Positions 1 to 7,073 of a stretch of DNA of 47,333 bases are shown here, one piece after another. Under the pieces are notes generated by a model. That model did not search any database, was not told the origin of the DNA, and worked only from the letters and a program-made list of their open reading frames with translations. A program made the translations under genes and the position numbers. This stretch comes from Alphaproteobacteria bacterium 46_93_T64 (lineage in GTDB: Bacteria > Pseudomonadota > Alphaproteobacteria > Sneathiellales > Sneathiellaceae). Position 1 is the first letter of the stretch. The number at the start of each line of letters is the position of its first letter. The stretch is from assembly GCA_002163135.1 (NCBI GenBank), contig MAAN01000020.1, forward strand, positions 73,250 through 120,582, written 5' to 3'.

Positions 1-126
1 TGGGACAAATAGCTCACGCGGGACAGTATCCATTGCATCCGCAACACTATCGCTTGTGACATTATTAGGGCGAAGCTGACTGAGCACCATACTACGGCGC
101 GCAATTTTGAAATTTTCAGTCATCAT
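1..126 (-). CDS. pcm: Protein-L-isoaspartate O-methyltransferase, N-terminal part (runs off window)
   Basis: Only the first 42 codons are in the window; the gene continues beyond base 1. The peptide begins MMTENFKIARRSMVLSQLRP and continues through NNVTSDSVADAMDTVPRELF. This is the typical start of alphaproteobacterial Pcm proteins, with a conserved helix (RxxMVxSQLRxNxV) followed by a VPRExFVP segment. The family uses S-adenosylmethionine to methylate isoaspartyl residues in damaged cytosolic proteins. Two adjacent ATG codons (124-126 and 121-123) could start it. The methyltransferase core lies outside the window, so the call rests on the N-terminal signature alone. Confidence 0.75.
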   Translation of the reverse strand, partial: MMTENFKIARRSMVLSQLRPNNVTSDSVADAMDTVPRELFVP

Positions 127-449
127 TAAGTTCCCGTTATTTTGCGTTCTACTTTGGATAATTCTTTGATCCACATAAAGGATCGTCGCGTTTATACTTA
201 AATTGGCCCCCTCAAAGCAAGAAAGAAGCGCGTCAACTTGACCGTTTTCTGATAGCGCTCCCCTATTCGTTGTATTTTCGCACGAATATTATTGAATCAA
301 TCCTCGCCAAAAGCGTCTCGGAACAAAAAAGCACTGATACCAAAGAGAAAAAACCACCATTAAATTCTCGGATTGGTATGGTTACGCTTGTTAAACCCTG
401 AAACGCACCCTACAATATTAGAAATAACTTAAATTTCAGGAGGGTGCAA
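127..449. other. Intergenic region between divergent genes
   Basis: About 320 bases separate the pcm start (minus) from the SnoaL-like gene (plus), so the region must hold both promoters. I see an 11-base palindrome centred near 296 (ATTGA-A-TCAAT) but no convincing hexamer pair and no coding potential. Confidence 0.5.
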
Positions 450-878
450 ATGTCCAGTTCAGAAGAGGTCGTCAGAACATGGTTTCGTCGCGTATGGGAA
501 GAAGAAGATGTATCCGCAATTGATGAGATGCTTCAACACGACACGAATGCAAGCGGATTCGGATCTCAAACGCTTGTTGGCCCTGAACAATTCAAACAAA
601 TGCACGCCGCATTATGCGCCCTTATATCGAATACAAAGGTTACGTTTGATAAATTCATGCAACAGGACGACTGGATCTCTCTGCTCTGCACAATAAATGC
701 CAATTCAACAGAAACAGGAAAAGCGGTCTCGATAACTGGCTCCGCATGGATCCGAACTGGAGATGGCAAGATTTTGGAAGGTTACGACCATTTCGATTTC
801 ATGGGGTTGTGGGCGCAACTTGAGCTCTTGCCTCAAGATTGTTTCGAACAGGGACTAAGCGGTCAAAAAATTAAGTGA
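450..878 (+). CDS. SnoaL-like / NTF2-fold polyketide cyclase-type protein
   Basis: 142 residues, the usual length for a single SnoaL-like (NTF2-fold) domain. The N-terminus SSSEEVVRTWFRRVWEEEDVSAIDEML matches the first helix and first acidic stretch of this fold. GPEQFKQMHAAL and the C-terminal HFDFMGLWAQLELLP, typical of ester-cyclase-like members, follow. ATG at 450 is chosen because AGGAGG (439-444) sits five bases upstream; an in-frame GTG at 444 overlaps that site. The gene stands alone between pcm and tRNA-Cys, so neither substrate nor pathway can be inferred. No signal peptide is visible, so it is probably cytosolic. Confidence 0.7.
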   Translation: MSSSEEVVRTWFRRVWEEEDVSAIDEMLQHDTNASGFGSQTLVGPEQFKQMHAALCALISNTKVTFDKFMQQDDWISLLCTINANSTETGKAVSITGSAWIRTGDGKILEGYDHFDFMGLWAQLELLPQDCFEQGLSGQKIK

Positions 879-925
879 ACCGCATACAAAAAGTTGATTT
901 TTTTCGAGTTCTTTTCCAATAGCAA

Positions 926-954
926 TTGACCCGCAGGCAATGTCAGATTATACA
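926..954 (+). promoter_or_regulatory. Sigma-70 promoter of tRNA-Cys
   Basis: TTGACC (926-931) and TATACA (949-954) are separated by exactly 17 bases, followed by a C-rich discriminator. CTCGGA (961-966) and TCCGAG (981-986) can pair as a hairpin in the 5' leader of the tRNA precursor. Confidence 0.7.
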
Positions 955-994
955 ACCCCTCTCGGATACGAACACCACTTTCCGAGACTATAGA

Positions 995-1068
995 GGCCTG
1001 GTGGCGGAGTGGTGACGCAGCGGATTGCAAATCCGTGTACACCGGTTCGATTCCGGTCCAGGCCTCCA
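995..1068 (+). tRNA. tRNA-Cys (GCA)
   Basis: A 74-base cloverleaf with encoded CCA. The acceptor stem is GGCCTGG (995-1001) with CCAGGCC (1058-1064). The anticodon stem GCGGA/TCCGT encloses the loop TTGCAAA, with anticodon GCA at 1027-1029. The T-loop is TTCGATT. CCA lies at 1066-1068. The stop codon of the convergent monooxygenase gene begins one base beyond the CCA. Confidence 0.95.
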
Positions 1069-1069
1069 T

Positions 1070-2497
1070 TTAACTCATCTCCCACTCATCCCCTTGCAAT
1101 TCAGGTTCGCAATAGTCCTGCATGTCACTCAAGTGCGCCTCAGCGCCTGCTGTGAATAAACATGATGCTAGATGGTCGATCAGTCGCTCTGCCCCGGTAT
1201 TTACGCCGGGGATGTCGCTGCTAATCGGAGCGTGGGACAACGTCGTTGCAGCATTAAATAGATGAAGCCGCGCAAATTCGGGACGTGTCCCCTCTTGTTT
1301 TGGCAGAAATTCAAAACCTTTTCCAAGATACGGGTAGGATGACAGGGTTCTATCTTCCATATCAGAACTCGGTGAATAGACATCGCCCCACAAACGAATA
1401 TCGTCCGCAAAAGATTTAAGTTCCGGCTGCGCCCCAAGATCCATCGCATAACCGGTCCCAAAGATCACATAATCACCCGCGAAGTCTCCCGCATCGGTTT
1501 TTGCAGTAATCGTTCCATCCGCACGCTCAAAACCTTGCAAGCCTGCTCCAAGTTGCAACGAGAAGTTATCGTGAGACTTGAGCCGCAGCATGGAATCTCT
1601 TGGCGGGGCAATCTTTGCATCAAATCCGGTTTTCAAGAACTGCCACTTAAGGCGCGGCTCAAGATCATAGAAACCGCGCATAAACCCCGGATAGACAATG
1701 GATTTAAATTTGTTGAGGCGCGGCATTTCTTTTGCCCGTATCAACATCTTTACCGAAACTGCCCCGGCGTCCAACGCTGTTGCTGCACTGTCTGCAGCGG
1801 AGGCTGCACCGCCGATAACAAGTATCCGTTTACCACGTAATTTTTCGAAATCTATATTTTCTTCGGTATGCGCATATTGTTCTCCGGGCAAATCGTTTGC
1901 ACAGTCTGGCAGCGAGACCCCGCCAGAGGCCGCCCGTCCTGTTGCCAGAACCACATGCCGCGTATAAATGGTTTCGACGCCGGACGGTGATTTCATGGAG
2001 AGTTCAAAATAGGTCTCCATTGATCGAATGGATTGTAATTCAGTTTCGTTCTGAACGGGAGGCTGCGTTACTTTGCGAACCCACACAAGATAGGCCATCC
2101 ACATAGCGGTGGGTATTTTTCCAAGTGGCTCCCATGCCTCCGCCCCGAACTTTGCCGTAAACCAGGCGCGGAAGGTAAGCCCTGGCATACCCATATTGGG
2201 GCCGGTTAAATGCTTGGGGGATCGCAAGGTCTTCATCCGGGCAGTGGTAATCCATGGTCCCTCTTTTCCCTCGGCCCGTCGATCAAACAATCTGAAATTC
2301 TTGATACCATCACGACGCAAACCAAACGACAACGCAAGACCGCAAGCCCCTGCCCCGACAATCGCCAAATCCAGAACCGATTGCCCTGCGGCCGTCGTTA
2401 TAGGCTTCACCCAGTTATCTGCAGGGAAATTCAGAAAGGAAAGTTCTTGCTCCAATGAAGCTTCAAGTGTTTCCAGCGTATGATATCTTTGATCCAT
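1070..2497 (-). CDS. NAD(P)/FAD-dependent oxidoreductase, flavin monooxygenase-like
   Basis: 475 residues. An N-terminal FAD-binding Rossmann motif is visible (DLAIVGAGACGLALSFGLR, residues 43-61). A second, NADPH-type motif follows (ILVIGGAASAADSA, about 225-237), with the linking signatures VVLATGRA near 182 and YVIFGTGYAMD further on. This two-dinucleotide layout is that of flavin-containing and Baeyer-Villiger-like monooxygenases, which use NADPH and oxygen to oxidise small substrates. The second motif has GGAASA rather than GxGxSG, which is common in bacterial relatives of unknown substrate. The reading frame looks intact. The ribosome site is only a weak A/G-rich stretch. It is monocistronic, convergent with tRNA-Cys and divergent from the YqaE-like gene. 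Confidence 0.75.
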   Translation of the reverse strand: MDQRYHTLETLEASLEQELSFLNFPADNWVKPITTAAGQSVLDLAIVGAGACGLALSFGLRRDGIKNFRLFDRRAEGKEGPWITTARMKTLRSPKHLTGPNMGMPGLTFRAWFTAKFGAEAWEPLGKIPTAMWMAYLVWVRKVTQPPVQNETELQSIRSMETYFELSMKSPSGVETIYTRHVVLATGRAASGGVSLPDCANDLPGEQYAHTEENIDFEKLRGKRILVIGGAASAADSAATALDAGAVSVKMLIRAKEMPRLNKFKSIVYPGFMRGFYDLEPRLKWQFLKTGFDAKIAPPRDSMLRLKSHDNFSLQLGAGLQGFERADGTITAKTDAGDFAGDYVIFGTGYAMDLGAQPELKSFADDIRLWGDVYSPSSDMEDRTLSSYPYLGKGFEFLPKQEGTRPEFARLHLFNAATTLSHAPISSDIPGVNTGAERLIDHLASCLFTAGAEAHLSDMQDYCEPELQGDEWEMS

Positions 2498-2580
2498 TTT
2501 CTTTTTTCTTGTTCTTTATTGATGCGCCATTACTGCTCGGGTAAAGTAACAAATACAAATTGTATACTAGGAGAGTATGA

Positions 2581-2766
2581 ATGCGACTAATTATTGCCAT
2601 TTTATTGCCGTTTCTTTTGTTCTTTACGGTTGGCAAACCATTTCAGGGGATTTTTTGCCTGATCCTACAAATGACATTGATCGGCTGGATTCCAGCAGCG
2701 ATTTGGGCCGTCTACACGCTCAGCCAATTTAACACAGACAAAAAACTTGAAGACATGCGGGACTAA
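2581..2766 (+). CDS. YqaE/Pmp3 family small membrane protein
   Basis: 61 residues with two hydrophobic segments (about 2-21 and 24-48). The signature ILLPF near the start, LTLIGWIP-type turn (MTLIGWIPAAIWAVY) and short polar tail match the UPF0057/Pmp3 (YqaE) family of small inner-membrane proteins linked to membrane potential and stress. The first turn lacks the usual PPLGV and CGxxF details, so this is a divergent member. AGGAG (2569-2573) sits seven bases before the ATG. An overlapping out-of-frame ATG at 2577 is not used. A TATACT element lies at 2563-2568, but it is too close to the ribosome site to be the promoter. Confidence 0.65.
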   Translation: MRLIIAILLPFLLFFTVGKPFQGIFCLILQMTLIGWIPAAIWAVYTLSQFNTDKKLEDMRD

Positions 2767-2875
2767 CGCCATATCTGCTAAAATAATTAAGTTTACAAAA
2801 CCAGCATAAGCCGCAGAAAACCTCAACTCTTGGCATATGCTGGATAATTATTTTAAAAAAAATGCAAATCAGGGC

Positions 2876-2904
2876 TTGGCAGGATAATAATCAATTGCTA
2901 TAAG
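2876..2904 (+). promoter_or_regulatory. Promoter of tRNA-Asn
   Basis: TTGGCA (2876-2881) and TATAAG (2899-2904) with a 17-base spacer. An A/T-rich block, including a run of eight A at 2855-2862, lies just upstream and could act as an UP element. Transcription would start some 20 bases before the tRNA. Confidence 0.6.
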
Positions 2905-2933
2905 CCGCGAACCCGATCAAACGGGTCTACTGA

Positions 2934-3009
2934 TCCTCGATAGCTCAGTTGGTAGAGCAGCTGACTGTTAATCAGCCTGTCGCAAGTTCGAGTCTTGCTC
3001 GAGGAGCCA
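2934..3009 (+). tRNA. tRNA-Asn (GTT)
   Basis: A 76-base cloverleaf with encoded CCA. The acceptor is TCCTCGA (2934-2940) with TCGAGGA (2999-3005), discriminator G and CCA at 3007-3009. The D-arm has AGCTCAGTTGGTAGAGC, the anticodon loop is CTGTTAA with GTT, and the T-loop is TTCGAGT. Confidence 0.95.
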
Positions 3010-3013
3010 ATTC

Positions 3014-3049
3014 AAACCCCTGAAAACGTTCGCGTTTTCAGGGGTTTTT
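3014..3049 (+). terminator. Rho-independent terminator of tRNA-Asn
   Basis: A perfect 15-bp inverted repeat (3014-3028 with 3033-3047) closes on a TTCG tetraloop. The base of the stem runs into five T residues (3045-3049). It begins five bases after the tRNA CCA. Confidence 0.9.
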
Positions 3050-3142
3050 GATTCCAATACAGAAACAGCGTTTTCTCATCAGATACCACAATTTTATCGA
3101 ACTAACGTCAACCTAGATGCATATCCCCTCCCAAACAAATAG

Positions 3143-3346
3143 TTTCATTTTGCCATTGGCGAAAATCTGCGCGATTTGAGAGTATTGATTTTCGCGAATG
3201 CTCAAACTTTCAAGAACCATATTCGGAACAGCCAACAAGTAAAATATATTGAAAAAGCCGCTTTCACCGTATTGGAACAAATTAAAGGGTATGTCGAGCC
3301 GAGAGTACCTCAGCCTTCCAAAGGAGTTCATCTACATGCTTATTGA
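3143..3346 (+). pseudogene. 3' remnant of an unknown gene without start codon
   Basis: This 67-codon frame opens directly after an in-frame TAG (3140-3142) and has no ATG. It nevertheless reads as plausible protein (ENLRDLRVLIFANAQTF near the start, EKAAFTVLEQIKGYVEP later, ending SKGVHLHAY). It overlaps the next gene's start by 11 bases in another frame, as in coupled operon genes. The simplest reading is the tail of a gene whose 5' part is lost. A short protein starting from TTG cannot be excluded. Family not recognised. Confidence 0.3.
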
Positions 3347-3815
3347 TGAATTGGCAAAAGAAGAGCGGTGGCTTGAATATCATGTGACATTATTGAACCA
3401 AAGCTATGAGGAAGAATACGGCCTAGAAATTGAAGCTGCATACGCGGAGAAACAACAAATTTTTGGCATTGTAACTATTAATACTGCCGAAGGCATACTC
3501 ACAGTAAACAGGTCCCGCCGAACAAATTGGGATCAGGATATGCTGGAGGCCATTCAAAACAGTTTTCACGAAATGAATGAAGACCCAGACCAATATATCA
3601 ATTCAGAAGAAGTTGAGTGTGAAATGACGATGTTAGAATTTCGTGACAGCTTGTATTTTGGCGACTTAATGGAAAAGGAATACTGTGAAATAGAATATTC
3701 AGTTTCAGATAAAAAATACGAGGCATGGTCGGAGAATTTTAGAAAAATTTTCGACAAAGCCAGAAAAACGACAACAGAAAAAACCGAATTTACGCTTACA
3801 ACGAACGATCAATGA
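3336..3815 (+). CDS. Hypothetical acidic cytosolic protein
   Basis: 159 residues from ATG 3336. That start is preferred because AAAGGAG (3320-3326) lies nine bases upstream; the same frame stays open back to a TTG at 3249 but without a ribosome site. The protein is very acidic and rich in Glu, Asp and aromatic residues (for example LIDELAKEERWLEYHV near the start and MLEFRDSLYFGDLMEKEY in the second half), with no signal peptide or membrane segment. The 3' end overlaps the next small frame by ATGA. I do not recognise the family. Position in an accessory stretch with a tRNA-like scar downstream suggests mobile-element cargo. Confidence 0.5.
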   Translation: MLIDELAKEERWLEYHVTLLNQSYEEEYGLEIEAAYAEKQQIFGIVTINTAEGILTVNRSRRTNWDQDMLEAIQNSFHEMNEDPDQYINSEEVECEMTMLEFRDSLYFGDLMEKEYCEIEYSVSDKKYEAWSENFRKIFDKARKTTTEKTEFTLTTNDQ

Positions 3816-3997
3816 TGCCTTCTTTTTTTGGTGACAATCCCGCTCATTTTTTCAATGATTTGTGGAAACTGCTGTATGCCAAACTAGAGAGCCACAAATA
3901 TCCTTTCCAATCCATTGTTCTGGAAATTAGTCTGAATGCCACCGACGAGACTATATACAATATTGAAAATATCCTTCTCCGAAGCCAGAGGTCATGA
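3812..3997 (+). CDS. Small hypothetical protein, coupled to the preceding gene
   Basis: 61 residues beginning MMPSFFGDNPAHFFNDLW. Its ATG overlaps the stop of the 159-residue gene as ATGA, a common sign of translational coupling. It contains a plausible amphipathic helical stretch (LWKLLYAKLESH). No family recognised. Its last codons run into a tRNA 3'-end-like sequence, so the C-terminus may be a product of recombination. Confidence 0.3.
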   Translation: MMPSFFGDNPAHFFNDLWKLLYAKLESHKYPFQSIVLEISLNATDETIYNIENILLRSQRS

Positions 3998-4018
3998 ATT
4001 CGAATCTCGTCGGGAACG
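3984..4018 (+). other. tRNA 3'-end-like fragment, possible attachment-site scar
   Basis: AGAGGTC is followed by a T-loop-like TTCGAAT flanked by ATGAA and CTCGT, then CGGGAAC and GC. This is the layout of variable loop, T-arm and 3' acceptor strand of a tRNA. One T-stem pair is broken (A where G is expected), and no 5' half is present. Such 3' tRNA pieces are usual footprints of integrase-mediated insertion. Confidence 0.35.
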
Positions 4019-4143
4019 CAAATATTTTCAATGGCTTAGCGCATTTATCCTGAGACAACATTAATCTATCGTTTTTATACCTAAAGACCCGCTTCGTTGA
4101 GCATTGCGATAAAACATTTCATTCCCCAAACAAGCCACTTAGC

Positions 4144-4265
4144 AATTGGGGGATGGGCGTTTTCTCTGTTTGGGGCTCCCCCCTTCAGTAATGTCAGCAA
4201 TCAGGTGCTAACCGGCCTAAATTTTACTTCGAAAAAAAAGTCCGCTTATAACCCAAAGCGGACAT
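4144..4265. repeat. Interspersed repeat family 1, copy A
   Basis: About 122 bases, roughly 85-90% identical by eye to 38058-38180. It begins AATTGGGGGATGGG and ends in a perfect inverted repeat GTCCGCTT ... AAGCGGAC (4240-4263). A second pairing is possible between the GGGGGA and CTCCCCCC blocks. Neither copy has a transposase frame, so it resembles a MITE or structured non-coding repeat. Confidence 0.75.
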
Positions 4266-4293
4266 TGTTTAGCTTATAACATTTAGTCCAAAG

Positions 4294-4815
4294 TTACGTC
4301 TTTCTGTCCGGATCATTTTCATCCATTAAACGCAATACATCTTCCATAGATACTTGTTTTCCGTTCAAAAACCATTCATCGGGCGCATCGGCGGGTTCAA
4401 TTGCGGGGCCATCTTCTCTATGAAGTTCACCATCTAAATACCATGCCTTTATTAGACCTGGTATTTCAATCGCGGGACCATCTTTTCTATGTAGAATGCC
4501 ATCCAATCGCCATTCAGTGGTTCCATCTTCTTCATCCACATACCAGGGGCCATCTTCCCTGTGCGCCCTTCCGTTCTTGTACCAAAGCTTTGAACCGTTT
4601 GGTTCCTCAACTGCCGGACCATTGTCTTTGTGAAGTTCTCCGTTCCTATACCAGCATTTTGTACCACATGGTTTCTCAACTGCTGGCCCATCTAAACGAT
4701 GATATACAAAGTCATCTTTTCCCCACTCAAAACCATAGACAACAGCACCGTCCTCCAGCACGAGGCGAACCGGTTCACGGTTCCAATCAATATCCTTTTT
4801 TCGCTTATACAACAT
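4294..4815 (-). CDS. Protein of tandem DGPA-type (MORN-like) repeats
   Basis: 173 residues. From about residue 38 it consists of some six repeats of about 21 residues. The consensus is an H-R-x-DGPA-[VI]-E block followed by KxWYxNGELHKxD. Repeats of this kind (YwqK/MORN-like, frequent in phages, giant viruses and toxin-immunity islands) form a beta-meander. The function is unknown; surface, binding or antitoxin-like roles have been suggested for relatives. ATG 4815 overlaps the stop of an upstream remnant (see 4805-4910), so the gene was once the second cistron of an operon. No signal peptide or membrane segment is visible. Confidence 0.6.
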   Translation of the reverse strand: MLYKRKKDIDWNREPVRLVLEDGAVVYGFEWGKDDFVYHRLDGPAVEKPCGTKCWYRNGELHKDNGPAVEEPNGSKLWYKNGRAHREDGPWYVDEEDGTTEWRLDGILHRKDGPAIEIPGLIKAWYLDGELHREDGPAIEPADAPDEWFLNGKQVSMEDVLRLMDENDPDRKT

Positions 4816-4910
4816 TTTGTCTTACGTACTCGGCATCCCAATTATCGATGATTTCTATGATATGCGATATGCAATATGTGAAGCTGTTTTCAAGCATTGT
4901 AATCAAAATA
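4805..4910 (-). pseudogene. 3' remnant of a gene cut by a family 2 repeat
   Basis: About 35 codons read ...EADILITMLENSF and end AEYVRQNVV-stop. The stop (4805-4807) overlaps the ATG of the DGPA-repeat gene. Upstream the frame enters repeat family 2 at about 4910 and soon stops, so the original 5' part has been replaced by the repeat. Family not recognised. Confidence 0.4.
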
Positions 4911-5084
4911 TCCGCTTCGGGCACTTTTCAGAACTAATTAGCACGCTCAGAAAAGGTCTGTTATCAGGAGGTAGAGCAGACATTCACAGCGTAAAAACCA
5001 AATTCATAAATCTGATGTCTGTTGTGAGGGGGTATAACGGAAGTTATTTTTCGTCTCCAAAAAGGGCAGTTCATGACCCCAAGC
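4910..5084. repeat. Interspersed repeat family 2, copy 1
   Basis: About 175 bases closely matching 12780-12960: CACTTTTCAGAACT, CAGGAGGTAGAGCAGACATT, GGGGGTATAACGGAAGTTAT and GCAGTTCATGACCC all recur in order. AGCAGACATT can pair with GATGTCTGTT inside the unit. There is no long open frame shared with coding character and no transposase. Confidence 0.8.
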
Positions 5085-5429
5085 TGACGTTTCATACGTC
5101 ACTACGCGGAAAATAAATACCACATATTAACCCGTATTTTCTCGGCAACCCCAACATTTCACATCGCAAAACTAATAATTTTCCATAAGGGTCAATTTGC
5201 AAAAGAATTGGTCGAGCGTTGGAATTGGATTCCGAACGGATGAAACGAAATAAGGTGCCCTCGGAGCCCGGTTTGACTGCTACTTGAAGCTTGAATTTCA
5301 TGGTTTCTGAATCATGCTTGACGGTGGTTTGCTCGTCTATCGAGATCTTGAAAAAATAGATACCATCAATTATTGTACACTTAAGTCTGAATTTTTTGAG
5401 TTTGAAAATTACTTGAGAAATATTGGTTA

Positions 5430-5446
5430 TTGATTAATCAAGGGGG
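5430..5446 (+). promoter_or_regulatory. 12-bp perfect palindrome next to the ribosome binding site
   Basis: TTGATTAATCAA (5430-5441) touches the strong Shine-Dalgarno AAGGGGG (5440-5446) of the exported protein that follows. Its position suggests an operator or a translation-control hairpin. The sequence alone does not prove a role. Confidence 0.35.
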
Positions 5447-5450
5447 TCTC

Positions 5451-6752
5451 GTGACTAGTTCCAAATTCTTTAAGTATACGGCCAGTGTTCTGATTGTTTT
5501 CTCTGGGCTGACCCTTCAAGCCCACTCCCAACAAATAAATCTAGACGAAGAAACCAAGAAAATGCGCGAACAAATTTCAGGCAGTGATCTTGGAAAATTT
5601 ATAAAAAACCAAGAGCAAGACTCCCAAAAATTGAGACTATTTATGAATTCTTTGCATAGAGAATCCATGCGTATATCTACTGGAATTCAACAAAAATTGG
5701 TTGCGAACCGGAACGCCCCAGATTATCGGGAACTTTATGTTGCCAAACAACAGAATTTTGTTTCCCTTCGGTTTTGTATCGAAGCTCATAAATATTTTAA
5801 TGGTGTTACCATTCCCGCACGAATAAATGCAGGGGCTGCGCTTTGGTATACGGCAGCCGTCAAAAAATGCGATCGCCCCCTTTTAAAGAACTATATGAAA
5901 ACACAGGGTGGCATGGCCACTCTATGGCGCCATTTTAATGGACTTGTGGAAAAGAGTATCCCTATAGAGCAGACAAAGAAAGCCGAATACCAAAATGGAT
6001 ATACAAAGTTTATATCAACGCAAACACAAAAAAGTCTAGGGACATATAAATCAGCCCCTTATGCAAAAATGCTCAGACCGGATCAAGTTCCGGCAGCCGC
6101 TCCAGTAGCGCCAGTAACAGTTTCTGTTAGTGATCTGCTACCTCTCCCCATGGCGCCGTTTAAGCATGATCAAGAGGAATGGGCGGTGATTACAAAACAC
6201 ATAGAAGGATTGATGGAACGTATCCTGGAAAAGACCAACAACCCCTTGTTGGTCCATGTATGTCGGCCGATAATCCAGAGTAAAAAACATCAACAACACA
6301 AGATGATACCCTGTTCTTCATCCATATCCATGTATGGATCTAGCTTACAAATTCCCGCGTTGAAAACGCAAATAGAAGCGCTCTATAAATTTACCTCTCA
6401 ATATGAATCGTCAGCCAGTGCCCCGAAGCGGCAAGAAGCTGCAGCAAAGATGGAAACGGCACGTTCAATGGCGTTACCAACCGGAAAACCACAGTATGTG
6501 GTGGCCGAGCTAAATATGTACCGAAACGTGATGAAATCAGCAGCCCCCGCAACGTTTGAGAGATGTAACTACACCGATACGGCAGGCCTGACAGATGATC
6601 TGAAAATAGCAAAAAACAAAACCGATTTTCTCAGAGTAACTGGCGGACTTTTAGCCTGTGCCCAAACGCTCTACAAGCAAGACAGAACAAAATACGCGAG
6701 ATTATACAAGAACCTAAATAGTTATTTTCGGGGAGCTCGCAGTCTTCTCTAA
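5451..6752 (+). CDS. Exported protein of unknown function
   Basis: 433 residues from GTG 5451, chosen because AAGGGGG lies four bases upstream; the frame is open to a TTG at 5430. A clear signal peptide (TSSKFFKYTASVLIVFSGL, cleavage after QAHS) predicts a periplasmic or secreted protein. The mature part is helical and basic, with scattered cysteines (FCIEAHKYF, KKCDRPLL, VHVCRPI, IPCSSS, ERCNYTD, LLACAQTLY) that could form disulfides. A proline/alanine/valine linker near residue 220 separates two halves of similar size. I recognise no family. Promoter context: AT-rich upstream, no partner gene in either direction. Confidence 0.6.
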   Translation: MTSSKFFKYTASVLIVFSGLTLQAHSQQINLDEETKKMREQISGSDLGKFIKNQEQDSQKLRLFMNSLHRESMRISTGIQQKLVANRNAPDYRELYVAKQQNFVSLRFCIEAHKYFNGVTIPARINAGAALWYTAAVKKCDRPLLKNYMKTQGGMATLWRHFNGLVEKSIPIEQTKKAEYQNGYTKFISTQTQKSLGTYKSAPYAKMLRPDQVPAAAPVAPVTVSVSDLLPLPMAPFKHDQEEWAVITKHIEGLMERILEKTNNPLLVHVCRPIIQSKKHQQHKMIPCSSSISMYGSSLQIPALKTQIEALYKFTSQYESSASAPKRQEAAAKMETARSMALPTGKPQYVVAELNMYRNVMKSAAPATFERCNYTDTAGLTDDLKIAKNKTDFLRVTGGLLACAQTLYKQDRTKYARLYKNLNSYFRGARSLL

Positions 6753-7073
6753 GCGATTATTTTGTATTAAAATAAAACTGGAGAACTGTGTCATAGGTCG
6801 AATGCTCGATCAAAGTTCACTCGGCATTTCGCTCGGATTATTGCGCAAAATCGGGAGAAGGAAACGGTTCCCACTGCGCTTGAGTAGTTTGTTAGACGTT
6901 GGAATGTTTGATGAGAAATTTCAGATATCAATAAGGGTTAGGGAGCATATGCGGCTCCTAAATCGCTACTCGTGACATGTCTCCTAATGGCACTTTTCAG
7001 ACCGGTGAAAACAGCCGTTCATGACACACAGCAGAAATTCGATATACCTGAGATAGCTAATATGAAAACCCAT
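6753..7073. other. Intergenic region with a truncated family 2 repeat
   Basis: Both flanking genes end here. An AT-only inverted repeat (6757-6763 with 6769-6775) follows the plus-strand gene. Around 6973-7032 there is CGTGACATGTC, GGCACTTTTCAGAC and CGTTCATGACACACAGCAG, which are the two ends of repeat family 2 with the middle deleted. The stretch 6780-6960 has no recognisable content. Confidence 0.5.

Noticed and set aside
4817-5116. 99-codon plus-strand frame across repeat copy 1
   Set aside because: It lies opposite the better-supported minus-strand remnant and the repeat; the part shared with copy 2 is only the repeat itself.
5092-5301. 69-codon minus-strand frame beside repeat copy 1
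   Set aside because: No ribosome site; the frame extends upstream without a start codon and overlaps sequence of no recognised family. At most a remnant.
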